Position numbers and translations under genes: made by a program. The notes under the pieces are model-generated. The model saw only the letters and a program-made list of their open reading frames with translations, had not been told where the DNA came from and ran no database searches. This document shows positions 1 through 10,800 of a stretch of 64,000 bases of DNA, one piece after another (positions within the stretch are counted from its first letter, which is position 1; the number at the start of each line of letters is the position of its first letter). The DNA is taken from NCBI RefSeq assembly GCF_947507565.1, contig NC_089185.1, forward strand, positions 620,001 through 684,000, in the 5' to 3' direction. The stretch comes from Oscarella lobularis. Lineage: Eukaryota; Porifera; Homoscleromorpha; Homosclerophorida; Oscarellidae.

Positions 1-583
1 TTTTTTATTTAATAAACCCGGAACTAACCCGGAAGTATCAAAAAAATTTTCGCACAGAGGTCTTTTTTCTTTTGCTGTGTCCACCCTCGGGTGGATGGGG
101 GTCAACCTCGCTACTCCCCCATCGGAGTTAGAGCCTGTTTAGTCTCCCGGCTCAGACGCCTGGGACCGGCAGCATTCGGATGTGAGTGCTGCCGGCCTGA
201 TTCCAGGGGGACCGCTATTGTAACCCACCGCGTCTTGCCCAAGTGGGGTGGCAGTTTATCACTCATGCCACTGGAGTAGGGGATTGAATCCCTGCGTTTG
301 AGCCACGTTTAACCTCTCTGATACAAGAGTTGGAACCAGTTTTATTTAGTCACCTCGGGGCCCAGAGGTGAATGACGACATCAGAAAGAACGGTACGCCT
401 CGTCACTGAGAACTACAGAAAAAGAGGACTTAGAGAATTGAAATAGCCTTACGTTTCTGCAGTCAGATGACGACAACTCGGAGAAAGGAAATCTATCGAA
501 GAATAATCTTTACTGCAAAAGAGAGCTGTCGTGGACTCTCACACGACTTTGCCTATTACACACACCGTACCTCTCAGTTAGAA
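1..583. other. Left edge without a convincing gene; GC-rich, hairpin-rich block at 80-300
   Basis: No coding region is supported here. The part next to PGAP3 is probably its 3' UTR. Positions 80-300 differ from the surroundings: they are GC-rich and hold three inverted repeats. These are a 14-bp hairpin at 81-94, ATGGGGG at 95-101 pairing with CCCCCAT at 116-122, and a 9-bp perfect stem at 166-174 with 187-195 (12-nt loop). A 62-residue open frame at 91-279 crosses these hairpins and resembles nothing I know. It may be a repeat fragment or a structured RNA; I cannot decide. Confidence 0.3.
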
Positions 584-1534
584 CTACAAACGACCCAAAA
601 CGACGCTTTGTTCTTTCAGTTCATAACGAGCGTCATCCACAACAAAACTGTACCAAAGCAGTGGAAGTGGTATCGTGGCTAAATGCCAAAGAGAGTGAGC
701 ATCAAATAAACCAAACACGGGCGGAAAATCTCCCAATTCCAAACCCATTGCCGAAAATAGCAATAGGAGAAACAGCACGCACTTCCACACGTACGGCTGC
801 TTGTCCTTGCACACGAAACACCACCCGAACCACGTGCACATCATCAAGACTCCCAGAGTCACGTTGAAGTTAATATTGAATCCGTAATCGAACCTAATAA
901 ACGCCATATAATAAACGTAGGACGCGTAGACGCTCGCATCGATTGCACCCAACAGCCACGACACCGCATTGCGAGCGGGTCTCGATCCGCCAACGATGCG
1001 CATCTGCTGACAAAATACCTGCATAACGATCAACGAGGTCGCCGCAAAATAGTCCATTCGCTCCGTAAAGGGAACGTCGCGAGCGTGAAATACTGTCGAC
1101 CACACCCACGCGTGAATCGAAACTAGCGAATTCGCCTGCCATACCCAGTAGAGACGGTAGCGTCGCGGCACGCGCGAACGATAGCGTCGTAGAGCGCTGA
1201 CGTGAGCTAGACAATTGGCGACGGAAAAGATAGTCGATGCGACCTCCTGAACGCCGAAAATGCGAACGAATGGCCATTTTCCGTAGAATTGGCGAACTGG
1301 ACGGCCGTAGCGAATGTCGTCGTTTGTCACCTGGTGCATGCAGTCGTATTTGCATTCGTCCACGCAGGTCCAGCCGAGGAAACGGTTCCATGAGGAGATC
1401 TCCGGCTCGTTCGGCGTTCTGCACGCCGACTGGCATTTTCTCGCGCATTCGACGAAGTCGGGAGAACGATCTCCTAACGATGCGTTTACAGAAACGGCTA
1501 CGAATCCTACGAAGAAGACGATTACAAAGTACAT
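584..1534 (-). CDS. PGAP3: PGAP3/Per1-family GPI-anchor remodelling protein
   Basis: Intronless 316-residue protein. An N-terminal signal peptide (first ~18 residues) is followed by a Cys-rich lumenal segment (GDRSPDF..C..KC..AC, GWTCVDECKYDCMH) and then several hydrophobic membrane spans. Hallmarks of the Per1/PGAP3 family are visible: YGKWPF, STVFHARD, MDYF, IRFDYG and a late DAHSLWH. Family members act in the Golgi/ER on GPI-anchored proteins and take part in removing the unsaturated sn-2 acyl chain during fatty-acid remodelling. Length matches the animal protein (~320 residues). The start at 1534 gives the signal peptide directly. The stop of the kinase gene lies only 57 bp upstream. Confidence 0.93.
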   Translation of the reverse strand: MYFVIVFFVGFVAVSVNASLGDRSPDFVECARKCQSACRTPNEPEISSWNRFLGWTCVDECKYDCMHQVTNDDIRYGRPVRQFYGKWPFVRIFGVQEVASTIFSVANCLAHVSALRRYRSRVPRRYRLYWVWQANSLVSIHAWVWSTVFHARDVPFTERMDYFAATSLIVMQVFCQQMRIVGGSRPARNAVSWLLGAIDASVYASYVYYMAFIRFDYGFNINFNVTLGVLMMCTWFGWCFVCKDKQPYVWKCVLFLLLLFSAMGLELGDFPPVFGLFDAHSLWHLATIPLPLLWYSFVVDDARYELKEQSVVLGRL

Positions 1535-1591
1535 GGTTCTGCCCCTAAAGCCCCGGACTACATGAGCTAAAAAAACTCATAAAAAACGTCC

Positions 1592-4064
1592 TTACAAATT
1601 TCTTTCGAGCGAAGACAGTTCTCTATAAATTTCATCAAAATTAGGCCTCATTGCTTCGTCATCCTGCCAACAGCGCCTCATCAGCGCATAGATAGCTGGA
1701 GGACATATCTTATAACAGAATAAATGAGCAGTCCACGCATTATTATTACTAGCCAATAGAAATTACCTCTGGTTTGCTCAGTCGTCCTCCCTGAGAAGTA
1801 AATGACAACGTTGCCATCATGTTCAAAGCTTCATAGGGCTCCTTTCCAAACGACAGAACTTCCCACATGAGCACTCCACAGCTCCAAACGTCTGAAGCCG
1901 TTGTAAAGCGTCGATGATTCAGCGACTCGGGCGCTGCCCATTTCAATGCGACGCGACCACCCTGAGACAAGTACATCCCATCTGGTTCTTCCAACTCCCT
2001 TGAAAGGCCAAAGTCGGATAATTTGCACTGCTCTGAACGAGACACCAGAACGTTTCTCGCAGCTAGATCCTAACAATAAGGAATTACACAGCGCACGGTT
2101 TCGGCTGCATTCTCACTCTATGCACGAATGCACGCCTTGACAGATACACCATTGCGGAGAGCACATCCAGAACATAATGAACTAATTGCTTCAATGATTT
2201 CTCACGGCCACATTTCTAAATAAAGAAAAGATTCCAGAACTTGCAGCTAAAAAATCGACGTGGTTAAATACCCGAACAAATTCGTCAAGGGCGCCATTAT
2301 CGAGAAATTCCAGAACAAGAACAGGATTGCCCTCTGCACGTGTTACAAAAGACGTAATGAAATAGCTAATCTGAGCTGTTATTTAATCAATAAAGACCTT
2401 GCCATCCAAGACCGTAGAATCGAACTACGTGTGGATGATTAAGCTGGTTTAGGATGTACGCTTCTTTAATCATATCGTTCAGATCCTTTTCGTCACACTT
2501 CTAAAGAAAGCAAACAGACATCCTAAGTACAATATTTCAATTTTCATATAAACAAACAAACATCTTTCAGCAGCTTTGCGGCAATTGATAGGTTGCCTAT
2601 TTTGTAAATTCCTTGATAGACTACTCCAAAGTTTCCTGCAAAATCAAACGAATGTTCCTACTTATGCATACCCAAGCCAACAATGCCTTGCTTTTACCTT
2701 CCGCTAATTTGCTCATCAGTTTCAACTTATCCATTTCCAATTTAGGCAGCTTTTCCATGCAATATGTGACTGTTTTATTTCTTGGATCGTCGAGTTCAGA
2801 GTAAATTGCCTCTGCCAAAAAAATTGTTTACTTAATTAAGCACTGATTTACTCCATTTACCCAATAACATATTTAAATACCTTCTTTTTCTGGCAGACTC
2901 TGATTTTTTCGTCCACATTCGCCAAGACTTGGTGGCTTTGCTCTCGGCAAAGAGTTGGCTTTTTGTGGAGAAAGGCGCGAGTCTGACAGCACAGGATTTG
3001 GCATACTCATTGGAACATAGGACGTATCAGCGTCAAGATCAATAGTCATATCAGACATGTGCTCCTGCATGTCGCTCATATCATAAAGGTGCTCCTGCAT
3101 GTCACTGTGCGGCGATTGCGGCGGTTGGTGCTGGTGCTTCTGCATGTCACTGGTATCATAGATGTGCGGTTGTGGTTGGGGGTGCTGGTGCTGCAGGTGC
3201 TGCAGCTGCTGCAGCTGCTTCTTCTTCCGTTGCGGCGATGATTCCACTTCGCGTATATCAATATATTCTGAAGAATCAAGAGAGTCCAAAATCGTCGACT
3301 CATACGATGGTGGAGCCTCTGCCAGTGGTGGATTGCGCGGAGCAAACGACTGAGGTGGCAAAGAGCTGGCCACACTAGTCATAGGATGATGACCTGCTAT
3401 GGGACCACCTGAGTACGTATTCCCGCGGGTAAGACTCGGAGGGAGAGGCTGCGGATAGGGAAAAACTGGCGGTGCCACAGCTAATGCTACACATATTCAT
3501 CAGTTGTCAATACAAGACTTTTATCATAAGTGACTTGCCTGGACTCGAAGCGCTGCGACCTCTATTTGATCCATGCTGAGCACTCTGATGAGTAAAAAAT
3601 GATTAGTAAGCTAGAAGTGGTACATGTAGTTCCGTACGTCCTGTCTTATAGCGCGAGTCGATCCAGGCTTTAGAGCTTCCATCCAACCGAACGCGTCTTC
3701 CTAAAGTTTCTTACGCTCGTCCTTCCTCTCTTCCTCCCTCTTCGTTCCCTTCTTACCAGCGAGTCGGCGGCGAGGAGCCAAGAGTCCCCTTTTCGAAAGC
3801 GCACTTCGAACGTGCATTCTCTGCTCTTGTCGTAGCTAACATCGACGATGTCCGAAAGGATGTGAAACTGCTTTGGTTCGGTGGCCTGCATGTGCGAACT
3901 CACTTCAGCGTGGCGCGCGTTCAAGTAGTGCTGCTTACGTGTTTGGTTTCGCTGTACGAAAAGTACATTTTGTCGAGCTTGAAAAAGTAGGATGTCGATG
4001 TGCGCTTTCCCGTGCGGCCTTTCATTCCTCCCTTGAATTTTGTCAGCATTCCCTTTCGACTCAT
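1592..4064 (-). CDS. Cytoplasmic tyrosine kinase with N-terminal PH domain and long Pro/Gln/His-rich linker, no SH2 or SH3
   Basis: Twelve exons join in one frame to 611 residues: 4064-3939, 3885-3757, 3700-3638, 3584-3539, 3480-2881, 2811-2698, 2635-2562, 2500-2398, 2333-2272, 2215-2117, 2069-1767, 1708-1592. Residues ~4-100 form a PH domain: KGMLTKF start, YFFKL, FEVRF, and a C-terminal helix with the invariant Trp (DAFGWMEAL). Residues ~105-325 are a disordered Pro/Ser/Gln/His linker with PPSYES, Asp-Met-Gln repeats, YIDI and YSEL. The kinase domain follows, with glycine loop EGNFGVVYQG, catalytic AAK, HRDLAARN, DFGLS, PESL and DVWSCGVLMWE. HRDLAARN marks a tyrosine kinase. No signal peptide or membrane span is seen. 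Tec kinases share the PH start but carry SH3 and SH2, absent here. Intron 4 appears to use a GC donor. Confidence 0.88.
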
Positions 4065-4174
4065 CTTTTCCTGCTTCTGAGTACAACGGGTACAACGGGC
4101 GCACGCTAAAGCTATCGGCCACTAAATAAACATCCAATCAGTCAATCACGCAATCAAGCAATCAAATTAAGTGT

Positions 4175-5920
4175 CTAGCACAGCTTTTTAGCCTTGCTCT
4201 GTACTCCAGATGGCATCTCTCCAGATGGCATCTTGCAGGGCTGATGAGAACGAGCGTGTTCCATAGAGCAAATATGACTTTGAGCACAGGAAGCATCACA
4301 AGGCTCCATCACATGTGAATGATGATAGTACTTGTCATAAATCCCAACAAGCGTCGAATTCGCTTTACAGCGATTTATAAAGTCATTCCAATCAGACGGA
4401 AACAGCCATTTCATGTCGTACGCAGAACGAGCAGAATATTCCTTTTGCCAATTGGGCACCCCATTCAAATTCGCCTCAGTCAAATTCATGATATAGTCAG
4501 CGTAGTCAAGCACCGCAAAGCTGCTATTGGGATACGAGCCATCTACAGTGTAAACGCGAAACGCTGGATTCAGATCGGAATAGGTCGTCACACTCGGTCC
4601 AATGTAGGCCACGTTCGTTGGCACCGACGCTTCTTTCTCGTCATAGAAAACGCTAACTGAAGTGACGTGAGTGTGACCAAAGAACTGTCCGCTTATTGTT
4701 CCTTCAAATCGATTCACTATAGAATAGTAGGCCTGGCTCCACGGCAACAGACAGTCACCACTTTGTGGAGGAATATGACCAATGATGTGGACTTTCTGAT
4801 GGGCTGCTTCCGCCTCGAGTAGCTGCTTGGTGAGCCACTCCAGCTGACCAGCCGGATCCGTGGTATTGATGTACAGCCAAAAGTTTTCGTTATTGCAGTA
4901 GTTCATGTTGAGAGATATGATGCGGAAGTATTTGCTAACGTTCGTGCTATAGAAACCTCCGTAGCGAATTGTATCCACAGTCGAAGCCGGTAGCCAATCT
5001 TTAGACCAATTTTCTGATAAAGTGTCATAGAGCCATGCCTCAGAATCGTTACCCGTAACAAAAGGTGGCGGAAAGCTATTGACAGGCGCACTATCGTGAT
5101 TGCCCAACGCCGGATAAACGATCTTATCGGGAAAATATTTGAACATGAGACGAGTGACGTTGTCGATGACGTCGAGTTGCTCCGCTCTCGGCTGATCCCA
5201 CACATTGTGCGGAGGAACGTCGCCCGTCCAATAGATCGCATCAAAGTCGATATTCTTGCTAATATATTCATACATGTTTTCAAGCGTTTGAACAGGCGGA
5301 TCGCACTTGTAGTCGCCCCACTTTCCAGCACCCAATTTACCGACCCATTTATCGGACGTTCGACAGCAAAGCGGCTCGCCGCAGTCAGTATCCCTACCCT
5401 CTTCGTATGCAAAATCGTGATGGGTATCCGACAATTGAATAATTTTCATTATTGGCGATCCGGCCTTGGGCGGAGCCGGAGGTCGTCGCGGGGGTTTGTT
5501 CGGAGGAATAGGAATCGTCCAATTGTCGTACGGATTGTATGGATCGGCGCAGCTATCGCCGAATATGGCGCCGCACACTTCGTCGGCTGTGACGTAACGA
5601 TCGAGAAGCACGCCAAATACTTCCGGACGAAATTCGTTCGCGATTCCGTCGCACACCGTCTTGTCTTCGATCTTCAGATCGGTGCACGCGTCCGAAATGA
5701 TCTTGGCGACTTCGTCTTCGACGTTTGGAAGGCCGACGAGGGGTTTTATGAGGAGAACGGCCGCCTTGCAGACGTCACATTCGATGGCGCCGGAGGTTCG
5801 CGCTGCTATTTGAGAGACGACGGTCGACAGCCTATGCAAATTCTCGCGAAGGCTTTTCGTCGCCGGTAAGGCAACGTTCAGCGTCGGAAGAACGAAGACA
5901 AGCAGGCATACGATTCGCAT
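4175..5920 (-). CDS. SMPD1: Acid sphingomyelinase (secreted/lysosomal sphingomyelin phosphodiesterase)
   Basis: Intronless, 581 residues. Signal peptide at 1-17, then a saposin-B domain at ~45-125 (ECDVCKAAV, with matching Cys later), a Pro-rich linker (PPNKPPRRPPAPPK), and a calcineurin-like metallophosphoesterase domain at ~150-420. Metal-binding motifs are all present: SDTHHDF, WTGDVPPHNVW, GNHDSAPVNSFPPPF, VHIIGHIPP and FGHTH. Several N-glycosylation sequons (NVT, NDS, NTT) fit a secreted glycoprotein. It hydrolyses sphingomyelin to ceramide and phosphocholine, in lysosomes or outside the cell, with zinc. The chain ends ...KAKKLC; a C-terminal free Cys is also found in the mammalian enzyme, where it influences activity. 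The start gives the signal peptide. PH-kinase and annexin genes lie in the same direction on either side. Confidence 0.95.
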   Translation of the reverse strand: MRIVCLLVFVLPTLNVALPATKSLRENLHRLSTVVSQIAARTSGAIECDVCKAAVLLIKPLVGLPNVEDEVAKIISDACTDLKIEDKTVCDGIANEFRPEVFGVLLDRYVTADEVCGAIFGDSCADPYNPYDNWTIPIPPNKPPRRPPAPPKAGSPIMKIIQLSDTHHDFAYEEGRDTDCGEPLCCRTSDKWVGKLGAGKWGDYKCDPPVQTLENMYEYISKNIDFDAIYWTGDVPPHNVWDQPRAEQLDVIDNVTRLMFKYFPDKIVYPALGNHDSAPVNSFPPPFVTGNDSEAWLYDTLSENWSKDWLPASTVDTIRYGGFYSTNVSKYFRIISLNMNYCNNENFWLYINTTDPAGQLEWLTKQLLEAEAAHQKVHIIGHIPPQSGDCLLPWSQAYYSIVNRFEGTISGQFFGHTHVTSVSVFYDEKEASVPTNVAYIGPSVTTYSDLNPAFRVYTVDGSYPNSSFAVLDYADYIMNLTEANLNGVPNWQKEYSARSAYDMKWLFPSDWNDFINRCKANSTLVGIYDKYYHHSHVMEPCDASCAQSHICSMEHARSHQPCKMPSGEMPSGVQSKAKKLC

Positions 5921-6094
5921 GACGGAAGGGGTTTGTTGTCATGTGATTTTTCGTACACGTGATTCTCTACGTCAGAATCGCGCGCGCGCCTTAGCACCCG
6001 GATCTATTCGCGCGAAGTACATGCAAGCCAGCAACACTAGAAAACATAACAGCAAATTCATCGACGAGCGTTTCAATCAACTTCCTCTTGGAAT

Positions 6095-7659
6095 CTAAGC
6101 GCTTTCCTTGATAATGGCCAGACACATTTTCTTGTAGTCTCCGCTAGTGTCACCCTTTATCCACTGAGCCAACGGTTTTTTGTAGTCCCTTGCAAACGCC
6201 TCCTTTACGTCAGCCAAATCAATCTGCAAGAAAAAAATGCCATCTACTTCCCTCCCTTTCTACAATCACTGACTTCGCTACGTGAGACAAGAACGCGAAT
6301 CAGCTGACTGTCCTTAGTCCCAGCACCCTTCATAGATTTTTGGAGACGTTCAGCAAAATAGCCTGGAGTATCCATGACGACTTTCACTGAAAAAGGAGTG
6401 TCAAAGTCGACGCTGATTCCAACCTGATTTCTCAACTAACCAATAGCCTTGAAGCCACTCTCCACATCACCTGACATCTCCTTTTCAATAGCCTTGATCA
6501 TGTCATGACCAGCCAACTGAAGTAATAAACATGAGCAGTGAATCTCTAAGGTTTCTAAAAAAAATGATAATTAATTAAACTGACCTCTTTGTATGCCTGA
6601 AAGGTAGCTCTGAGTTGGGCATAGTTCCTAGATGCCATCACCTTGTTGAAGACGCTTTCATCTGTGCCCCAGTGAGCAACTCCCGCCTAATATTAGCAAA
6701 TAGCATCAAATGTGAGAGGGGAGTCCTACTGCACCTCGTACAAATCAGAGGCCTCTTTTCGTGCCAAATCGGCATCCACTGCGGTGCCCGTATCGCGATT
6801 TGCCTGTACGTGTGCACATCTAGCAGAGTCTCTTTTTGTTTGTAGTGGTACAGTACCTGAAGGAGAGAGACGAGGAGTCGCCTGAAGTGGCCACTCGTTT
6901 CAGACATGACGTCTTTCTCCAAATTGCTTTTGCACTCTGAAAAGAAACTGGCACTGTGTACCCTTCATATGCACTACACAATACTTTCTTTGTATGTTTT
7001 CTTGATCTGAGCGATTTCCTGCACAAAGAATTTTCCGATATAGTCACGGACGCAATTCCGCTCATCCGTCTTACTTCCGGTGTTCTGCTACACAAGATTT
7101 CAATCAAAACGGACTCGTCTGTTCCGGCTCCCTTGAGAAGAAATCGAACAAAAAGAACGCATTGTTCTAATTAATCTTGCCTTCATCGCGTCTTTCAGCT
7201 CTTTTGCGTCGAAAACATCGGTACGTTCCATCAAGGCGAGTGTTATGTCTTCCAAGTTGCCTCTCAATTCCGATTTCAGATCGGATATCAAGTCCTAAAG
7301 AAGGGGAAGCAGGTCGAAGCCCAATAAACGCTATTTTCATTGCAATCTCTTACCTTTCCGAACATCGTTTTGAATTGAAGTTTGATCTCCTGACGTTGGG
7401 CGTTCGAACAGTTCGTCAAAACGTCGATGATCGTCTTTTCGTCGGTTCCTGGTCGTGGGAAGAGACGAGGAACTTTGCGGTGAAAACGGCAGCGTGTTTT
7501 TTAGGTTCGCGCACGTACGTACCCATTCCTTTCATCGCTTTTCGCAGCTTCTCAGCCGCAGTTTCGGCGTTGAACGACGGCGACGGCGTGATTGTACCCT
7601 ACGAAATATGACTGCAACAAAGGCGACGAGTGCATTTTGCATGAGATTACAGAAACCAT
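6095..7659 (-). CDS. Annexin with four repeats
   Basis: Twelve exons, 317 residues in one frame: 7659-7651, 7598-7523, 7448-7354, 7294-7181, 7131-7075, 7018-6985, 6936-6857, 6803-6735, 6686-6585, 6516-6441, 6386-6274, 6223-6095. Four annexin repeats show type-2 calcium sites: [55 protein letters not shown] motif closes repeat 4, and repeat 2 has DTSGHF-like ETSGHF. Annexins bind acidic phospholipids in a calcium-dependent way at the cytoplasmic face of membranes. The N-terminus is very short: a 9-nt coding exon (MVS) joined to GTITPS. Exon 4 ends with a GC donor (AAG|GCAAGA); joining it to GGAGCC restores KDAMKGAGTDE exactly. I do not assign a subfamily. Confidence 0.92.
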
Positions 7660-7804
7660 TGTTCCAGAGAGGGATTGCGAGTCGGAGAGAGAGAAGAGAC
7701 AGAGTCACAGAGCCCGTAGCAGCATCACGTGTTTTCGACTAACATGCACACGCCTACCTACCCGCCCACCTCGTGTCTTCCCCAAAAAATAACTGTACGT
7801 GTAC

Positions 7805-10800
7805 CTAAGTAGAGTTTCCTTCTGCAATAAAAAGGTTCCATTAGAGAAAAAATCTGTAGAATAGCTAACTTACCTGTAATCCGTAGCTTCCTATTCCGAA
7901 TTAGTGCCTCTCTTGAAGGTGGCTTTGAGGACAAAAGTTTCACTCTGGCGTGAGGCACGTTGACTTGCTTTTCGTCGGGTTTCTGATGCTCATAGGCAGT
8001 ACCTGTCATAATCAGTAAGAAAAAGTCAAGGACGAAACAAAATATTCAAATGATTTTGCAAAAATTGGAGAGAGGATATTTGCTCGAATCGGCACAAACA
8101 GGACATTCGTCTCTGTCGTAATCTCCAACACGTGCTCCACCGATCCGATGCCGGCATTTCCGACAGCTCCGACAGCAACGGCAAAGATTTCCACATCAAG
8201 TTGAACTTTCATTCCCGCAGCAACCTGAATTCAATCCATAGAAAATACAATAATAATAATGATCATCGTCGTTACCGGTCCGGGAGTGTAGAGTATCTTA
8301 ATTCCTGTCGATGGCGGAGGCTGCTTCAATTTAAATCGGCAACTATCGATTCCAACGTTTCGTAGAACGACCGGGTATGAATAGGTGTATCCCTCGCGAA
8401 GAACACCGAAGTCCACGTCGTCCGGCAAAATCTCAAATCCTCGCATTGTCGTTGCCAGAGCCGTCGATCCGGCGACAGACGACGTGGCCACCTTCCGACG
8501 CACGGGCTCCTCTACCGTTTCAAACTGAAAAAAAAAGAATAGTTCCAAATGTATTTCATACAGATTCGTTTTCTTTACCGTAACGTTTGGCAGAGCTCCC
8601 GCTTTTGATCCTTTGATTGACGACGGAAGTTTAATTGCCTGTTTCCTCGGAACTCCCGTCACGTCAAGCTGAAAACTTTTGCTGCCAACGGCTGGTAGCG
8701 GAGTTCCTCCACCAACAGAGAGCCCATGCCCAGGATCCCTTACGCTAAGGTGACGAACGCCCCCCGGTTCGCTAGCTAGAAAATAAAAATTAACTAAGTC
8801 TACTGCAAAATAAAGATACTTACCTGTATCTTGGTCTTTTTCAGGCGACATATCATTTTCACCAGCGACGCCTGGAGTCGGATTCAATGGCCTCGTCACC
8901 GACGTCGCCGACGCTTGAACTGGCGTTGGATTCTCTGGCCGCTCCGACGTACTTCCGCCCAGCGCTTTCGCCGGTGTTGGATTCAACGGTCGAACAGGCG
9001 ACGCGGCGGCAACGGCGTCGGTTGACAACGACTCCGGTATTCGAGTCAACGACGGCGTGATGTAAACACTCACAGGCGGACTAGATCCGCGTTCGTTCGG
9101 ACTGCCGTTTCCCGCCGTCAGCGGCGTGTGCGTCGTTGCCCGACCGGGATCGATGGCCGAATCGACGCCCGACATGACACTGCGAGAAGAATGAGCGGGA
9201 TAGAGCTCGTCCATTTCCGACACGCCGCCGGGTCGCATCGCCGTCGCTCTGATCTGATTCTCCGGCAATTGAGCCGCTAGAGATTTCATGTTTGGTAAAG
9301 CCGTTTCGAGAAAATTACCGCGCGGCGGCGCGTCGTAGTCGCGCTCTCGCAGCGCTTTCAGGCCAATTGCTAACGCGCCGACTTCCCTCTGATGCTCTTC
9401 GAGTCGAGCTTTGGTTCGTTCGGTGGCAGTCGCTCGCTTGACGTCGCGTCGCTTCGGTTCGACGGATCTCTTCAGTGCCGCTTCGTAGTCGTGTAGAAGT
9501 TGTTCGTCTGATTTGTTGCGATACAATTCTCTTGCAGCTCTGAAAAGTCCGTCTGCTTTTGAAGCCGAAAGCGTACGATCTCGAACTGCCAGCTGCGACG
9601 CCAGTTTTGCCGCCTTGGCCTTCTCGTCGTCACTTCGACGATCCGGCAATAGTAGACTTCGTTCGACTTGCCGCTGATCTTCTCGCCAACGCAAAAATCG
9701 ACAAAACGCATTCACGACGTTGAGTCGGCCCTCTTCGCCGAGTCGAGGATACTCAACGAGTTGACGAAAAAGAACCGTCGGAGGCGAAACGCTCTTTGAT
9801 GCGTCGTCATTTTCAGAATTCCGATCGCGTAGTCCCGGTGGAATAATCGTTTTCTCCGCGTACGGCATGGTCCACCTCTCCGGCAATTTGGTCTTGAGAA
9901 CTGTGATTGCCTTCGCTCCCGTCGCGTCTTCAATGGGTTCGGTGAGAATCGCCGCCGCCGGATCGTCAGCAGCCGCAGATAGAAAATCGGCGATATCGGC
10001 TTTTCGCATCAACGCCGTCCCGCTGCCGTCTCTGTGAACGACAAAAAGGCGAGGAGACAAGAATTTATCGCCATTGCCGCTGTCTGCGTTGCCGACTACG
10101 GTGCCGTCGCGACGAATAGTAACGTCGCCAAAACGCGCAGCCGCCTCCGCCGTCGGATGAAGAACGTAAGCGCCGGGAAGAAGCTCGCCGTCGCTAGACG
10201 GCAACTCCATACCGGCCGATTTAGGAACAAAACACAGTTCTCCGTCGTAGGCAATATCGACGACGTTACCGTCGCCCCGCTCGAGACGATACTCGCCACG
10301 ATTTGTCGACGAGATAACGACTCCGTTACCGAACTCCGTACGACAAGCGCCGGTATCCCGATCGAACGACAACGCAACGAAGCTCGGGTGTTCAACTCGA
10401 ACGAACGCTTGATCGGCTTCGCAGGACGTCGTCATGCGCGTGCCGTCCGCGTGTTCGACGACAGCGCTGCCGTCCGGTCGTCGAACGATCGTCACGCCGT
10501 CGGCTCGACTAAGCATCGTCTCTTTTGATTGAGGATCGGTGGCGTATGACGTCATGACGTCCGAAACGACGACAATGCGCTCGTCTTCGTCGCCACAATT
10601 CGCTTTGTGAAGAAACTGATTTCCGTCGATTCCTGTCGTCTTCCAAACGTCCACTACTTTCTGCGGATGCAACGGACCTCCCGTAAAAGCTTCGTCGTCG
10701 CCGCCACCGCCGCTAAAAGTTACTCTTCTCGACGGCGAATGAGCTCGCATCGTTTCTGCCTCGTCTTTCTCGTCCGTTTCCGTCGTCGTCGTCGTCGTCG

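Noticed and set aside
91-279. 62-residue plus-strand open frame at the left edge
   Set aside because: Overlaps the hairpins, has no recognisable domain and no good splice or UTR context.
270-300. tRNA B-box-like GGGATTGAATCCC
   Set aside because: No A box, no acceptor stem and no cloverleaf can be drawn around it.
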